Source: JAHTBL01 sp038532735
GTDB taxonomy: Bacteria > Pseudomonadota > Alphaproteobacteria > Rhodobacterales > Rhodobacteraceae
Reading direction: 5' to 3'
Assembly: GCA_038532735.1 (NCBI GenBank)
Contig: JBCBAC010000004.1
Span: forward strand, 244,045 to 308,044
Length of the DNA stretch: 64,000 bases
Below are positions 61,776-64,000 of the stretch, one piece after another. Numbering within the stretch: the first letter of the stretch is position 1; each line of letters starts with the position of its first letter. The notes beneath the pieces were generated by a model. It had not been told where the DNA came from and made no database searches. It was given only the letters and a program-made list of their open reading frames with translations. A program made the translations under genes and the position numbers.

Positions 61776-62516
61776 ATGGCCCAAGACGATCTTAGTTCTC
61801 TGATTGCCAAAATCCGCAGCGTGACGGACACGCAAGAGTTGTGGCAAGTCGCTTTAGACTTTTTCCACGCGCACGGGATCGTTCGTGTCTCATACCATGT
61901 CTACGGCGAAAGCGAAGGTGACCGCCGGGGGCAGAGCGTGCACACCGATGGGTTCCCGCAAGACTGGGTGTCTGACTATATCGACGGCGATTTTGCGATG
62001 ATCGACCCAATCCCGGAACTCGCGCGATTGCGGACCCGGCCTTTCTTATGGAGCGAGGTAGAAACCCTGCATCCTCTGTCCGAGGATGCGCGCAGTTATC
62101 TTGATGAGTTTCGTCAACGCGATCTGGGCGATGGTCTTGGAATGCAGGTTTTCGGACCCAATCTGCGCAATGCCTATGTTGGCCTGGGTTTTGGAACTGA
62201 TGCGCCGGATCTGTCCGAGATCGATATCTCTTTGTTGCAAGTCGCCTCGCAAGCCTTGCATCTGTGTTACTGCGAATTGACCGAGGCAGAAGACCCGCGT
62301 CCGACGGATCTGAGCCCGCGCGAGTTGGAAGTGCTCAAATGGATTGCACGCGGCAAAAGCAACTCGGTTATTTCGGAATTGATGGGTGTGTCACCCCATA
62401 CAGTGGATACGTTGGTCCGCCGTATGTTTGGCAAGTTAAACGTGCGGGATCGAACGACGGCTGCGATCAAGGGGATTGGTGCTGGATTTCTCCATAAAGG
62501 CGAGCTGTCAGACTAG
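61776..62516 (+). CDS. Orphan LuxR-family regulator (autoinducer-binding and HTH domains)
   Basis: A 246-residue regulator. The autoinducer domain keeps Trp64, Tyr68, Asp77-Pro78 and Trp92 (FPQDWVSDYIDGDFAMIDP, FLWSEV). The HTH (about 180-240) has LSPRELEVLKWIARGKSN, then VSPHTVDTLVRRMFGKL. No luxI is adjacent, so it is a solo receptor that may read the lactone made by the synthase at 17334, or a foreign signal. A nested palindrome lies just downstream. Confidence 0.9.
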   Translation: MAQDDLSSLIAKIRSVTDTQELWQVALDFFHAHGIVRVSYHVYGESEGDRRGQSVHTDGFPQDWVSDYIDGDFAMIDPIPELARLRTRPFLWSEVETLHPLSEDARSYLDEFRQRDLGDGLGMQVFGPNLRNAYVGLGFGTDAPDLSEIDISLLQVASQALHLCYCELTEAEDPRPTDLSPRELEVLKWIARGKSNSVISELMGVSPHTVDTLVRRMFGKLNVRDRTTAAIKGIGAGFLHKGELSD

Positions 62517-62527
62517 TTTTTCGCGTT

Positions 62528-62566
62528 ATTGTCACGTAACTGCGTGACTTTCGACGTTATGACAAT
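62528..62566. promoter_or_regulatory. Nested palindromes downstream of the orphan luxR
   Basis: An inner 18-bp element GTCACGTAACTGCGTGAC (62531-62548) has exact 6-bp arms. Outer arms ATTGTCA (62528-62534) and TGACAAT (62560-62566) overlap its left arm, so two alternative pairings are possible. The 18-bp size equals a lux box. It lies 39-77 bases 5' of the next small gene. Confidence 0.4.
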
Positions 62567-62604
62567 CACCATAGTGACGAGGAACCCGGAACAGCGGTTG
62601 AGAA

Positions 62605-62859
62605 ATGCGCGCCATGAGTTTTGAAAGACGCCCCCCGATGAACAGTTCAAACAGTCTGCTTGCCGAGTATCGTCAGATGCTGGACGATCAGCCCGTCGAT
62701 ACGCGGGTGCCCGAGGCGTTGAAAGCGGCCTCCGAACTGGTCGAATATGCAGCTTATGAAATGGCACGGACCGGTAAATCGTCAGATGTGGCAACGCTGA
62801 TTTTGCTTGCGGCCGATCTGGAGCGGCGCGGGGTCGCGTTGAAAACCCCACTGAGCTGA
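62605..62859 (+). CDS. Hypothetical 84-residue protein
   Basis: A small, mostly helical soluble protein (SSNSLLAEYRQMLDDQP, then VPEALKAASELVEYAAYEMARTG). No known motif. The start may be ATG 62605 or 62614. It follows the orphan luxR after a gap containing strong palindromes, so it may be under LuxR control; this is inference. Confidence 0.6.
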   Translation: MRAMSFERRPPMNSSNSLLAEYRQMLDDQPVDTRVPEALKAASELVEYAAYEMARTGKSSDVATLILLAADLERRGVALKTPLS

Positions 62860-62961
62860 TCCGCGCCTTTCGTGCAGCCATGCACAGGCGCTGTCCGTGA
62901 TTGTCAGTGGCATGCAGCGCGATGGTCTCTATCTTGATGGCATATCAAATGGAGCCTTACC

Positions 62962-63900
62962 ATGAGCTGGAACCCCGCCCTTGATCCTCACTGCCCCACT
63001 GGCGACGCGGTGGATGCAATCGACACTGTCATCGTACCGCGTGCCCGCGATCTGGGCGGCTTTGAGGTGCGCCGGGCTTTGCCCGCCCCCAACCGGCAAA
63101 TGGTTGGCCCCTTCATCTTTTTTGATCAGATGGGTCCGGCGGAGTTTGTCACCGGCACCGGGATCGATGTGCGTCCGCACCCCCATATCGGGCTGGCCAC
63201 GGTGACCTATCTTTACAAGGGCAAAATCCACCATCGCGACAGCCTCGGCACAGATCAGTGGATCGAGCCTGGCGCGGTGAACTGGATGGTTGCAGGGCAC
63301 GGGATTACCCATTCGGAGCGGACCGATGGGGAGATACGGGAAAACCCGCACAGCCTTTTTGGCATTCAAACCTGGGTCGCGATGCCCAAGGACCGCGAAG
63401 ATGATCCCGCCGCTTTTGAACATGCCCCGAAAGACACGCTGCCGTTGATGGAGGGGGAGGGCAAAGAGGTGCGCTTGATCCTGGGCGATGCGTATGGGGA
63501 ACGCGCGCCAGTAGAGACACCCTCAGAGATGTTTTACGCCGACGCGATGTTGGAGGCGGGCGCCGCCATCCCGATGCCGGACAATCACGAGGATCGCGGT
63601 GTCTACGTGCTGCAGGGGTCTGTCGCGGTCGCAGGCGATGTATTTGAGGCGGGGCAGATGATGGTCTTTCGTCCTGGCGATAAGGTCAGCCTGAAAGCAG
63701 GTGAGGCTGGCGCGCGCGTGATGCTGCTGGGGGGCGCGACGCTGGAAGGTCCGCGCTATATTTGGTGGAATTTCGTAGCCTCGTCCAAAGAACGGATCGA
63801 ACACGCGAAAGAGGCCTGGCGGGCCGAAGACTGGAAAGACGGGCGCTTTCATTTGCCCCCCGGCGATGATGCAGAGTTCATCCCGCTTCCCGCGAAGTGA
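62962..63900 (+). CDS. Pirin-family protein
   Basis: A 312-residue bicupin. The N-terminal cupin has RPHPHIGLATVTYLYKGKIHHRDSLG and WMVAGHGITHSER with metal-binding His and Glu residues. The C-terminal cupin (about 180-290) is less conserved. Pirins are iron-binding; some act as quercetinases, others in redox regulation. The role here is open. Confidence 0.92.
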   Translation: MSWNPALDPHCPTGDAVDAIDTVIVPRARDLGGFEVRRALPAPNRQMVGPFIFFDQMGPAEFVTGTGIDVRPHPHIGLATVTYLYKGKIHHRDSLGTDQWIEPGAVNWMVAGHGITHSERTDGEIRENPHSLFGIQTWVAMPKDREDDPAAFEHAPKDTLPLMEGEGKEVRLILGDAYGERAPVETPSEMFYADAMLEAGAAIPMPDNHEDRGVYVLQGSVAVAGDVFEAGQMMVFRPGDKVSLKAGEAGARVMLLGGATLEGPRYIWWNFVASSKERIEHAKEAWRAEDWKDGRFHLPPGDDAEFIPLPAK

Positions 63901-63929
63901 TTTTTCCGCCAACTCGCGCTCAATCTCGC

Positions 63930-63958
63930 TTGACGGGGGGGGCCACGCATCCTAAACC
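63930..63958 (+). promoter_or_regulatory. Promoter of the terminal tRNA gene
   Basis: TTGACG (63930-63935) and TAAACC (63953-63958) are exactly 17 bp apart. The tRNA begins 18 bases after the -10. Confidence 0.45.
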
Positions 63959-63975
63959 GCCCGTCACGGAAGCTG

Positions 63976-64000
63976 GCGGTTGTAGCTCAGTTGGTTAGAG
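63976..64000 (+). tRNA. Partial tRNA (probably tRNA-Asp), cut by window end
   Basis: The last 25 bases begin GCGGTTGTAGCTCAGTTGG, an acceptor 5' strand followed by a D-arm. This start resembles alphaproteobacterial tRNA-Asp, but the anticodon lies beyond the window. Confidence 0.65.

Overview
The window looks like a chromosomal segment of a Roseobacter-group alphaproteobacterium (Rhodobacterales). This rests on gene content and order: tatABC followed by a P-loop ATPase, surE-pcm-nlpD, a LuxR/LuxI pair, cysG-DUF2849-cysI-cysH-DUF934-fpr, a coxSLM-type molybdenum hydroxylase with coxD/coxE-like genes, and Hint_2-domain proteins. Moderately high GC and Caulobacter-like -10 elements agree. No transposase, integrase, phage module or CRISPR array was seen, so genus and species are not claimed.

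Layout: 1-2.5 kb holds the 5' part of prfC and a Hint-domain protein. 2.7-7.8 kb holds an SDR-fold protein, an SSS-family symporter, a lone ABC ATPase, a class A beta-lactamase and a WYL-type regulator. 7.9-13.6 kb holds tatABC, an ATPase, an ASCH-like protein and nlpD-pcm-surE. 13.7-20 kb holds an SDR, purF, a quorum-sensing cassette (a receptor domain without HTH, luxR and luxI), cvpA and radA. 20-28 kb holds membrane genes, mlaF-mlaE, alr, dnaB, pyrE and pyrC. 28-34.4 kb is a urease locus (ureDABC, ureEFG) with extra small genes. 34.4-44.1 kb holds a degenerate hydrolase-like gene, a form II CO-dehydrogenase-like cluster with maturation genes, and a phospholipase-A2-like gene. 44.2-51.9 kb holds infC (apparent AUA start), an Ala/Thr/Asp/Glu repeat protein, the assimilatory sulfate-reduction operon and an Lrp/AsnC regulator. 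51.9-56 kb holds a P450, tpiA, two Fe-S assembly genes and tgt. 56-64 kb holds lon, an RTX-Hint protein, an HU-like protein, two tRNA-Val genes, a histidine phosphatase, an orphan LuxR, a pirin and the start of a further tRNA.

How it works together: Urea hydrolysis, APS reduction to sulfide with siroheme synthesis, and a molybdenum hydroxylase with its chaperones form three coherent metabolic modules. Three autoinducer-binding proteins and one LuxI synthase point to acyl-homoserine-lactone signalling. Housekeeping genes (prfC, purF, radA, dnaB, alr, pyrE, pyrC, infC, tpiA, tgt, lon) show that this is core chromosome. The most unusual signals are the receptor domain lacking a DNA-binding domain, apparent non-canonical start codons (infC, P450), a dispersed paired intergenic repeat, and several strong palindromes next to regulatory or accessory genes.
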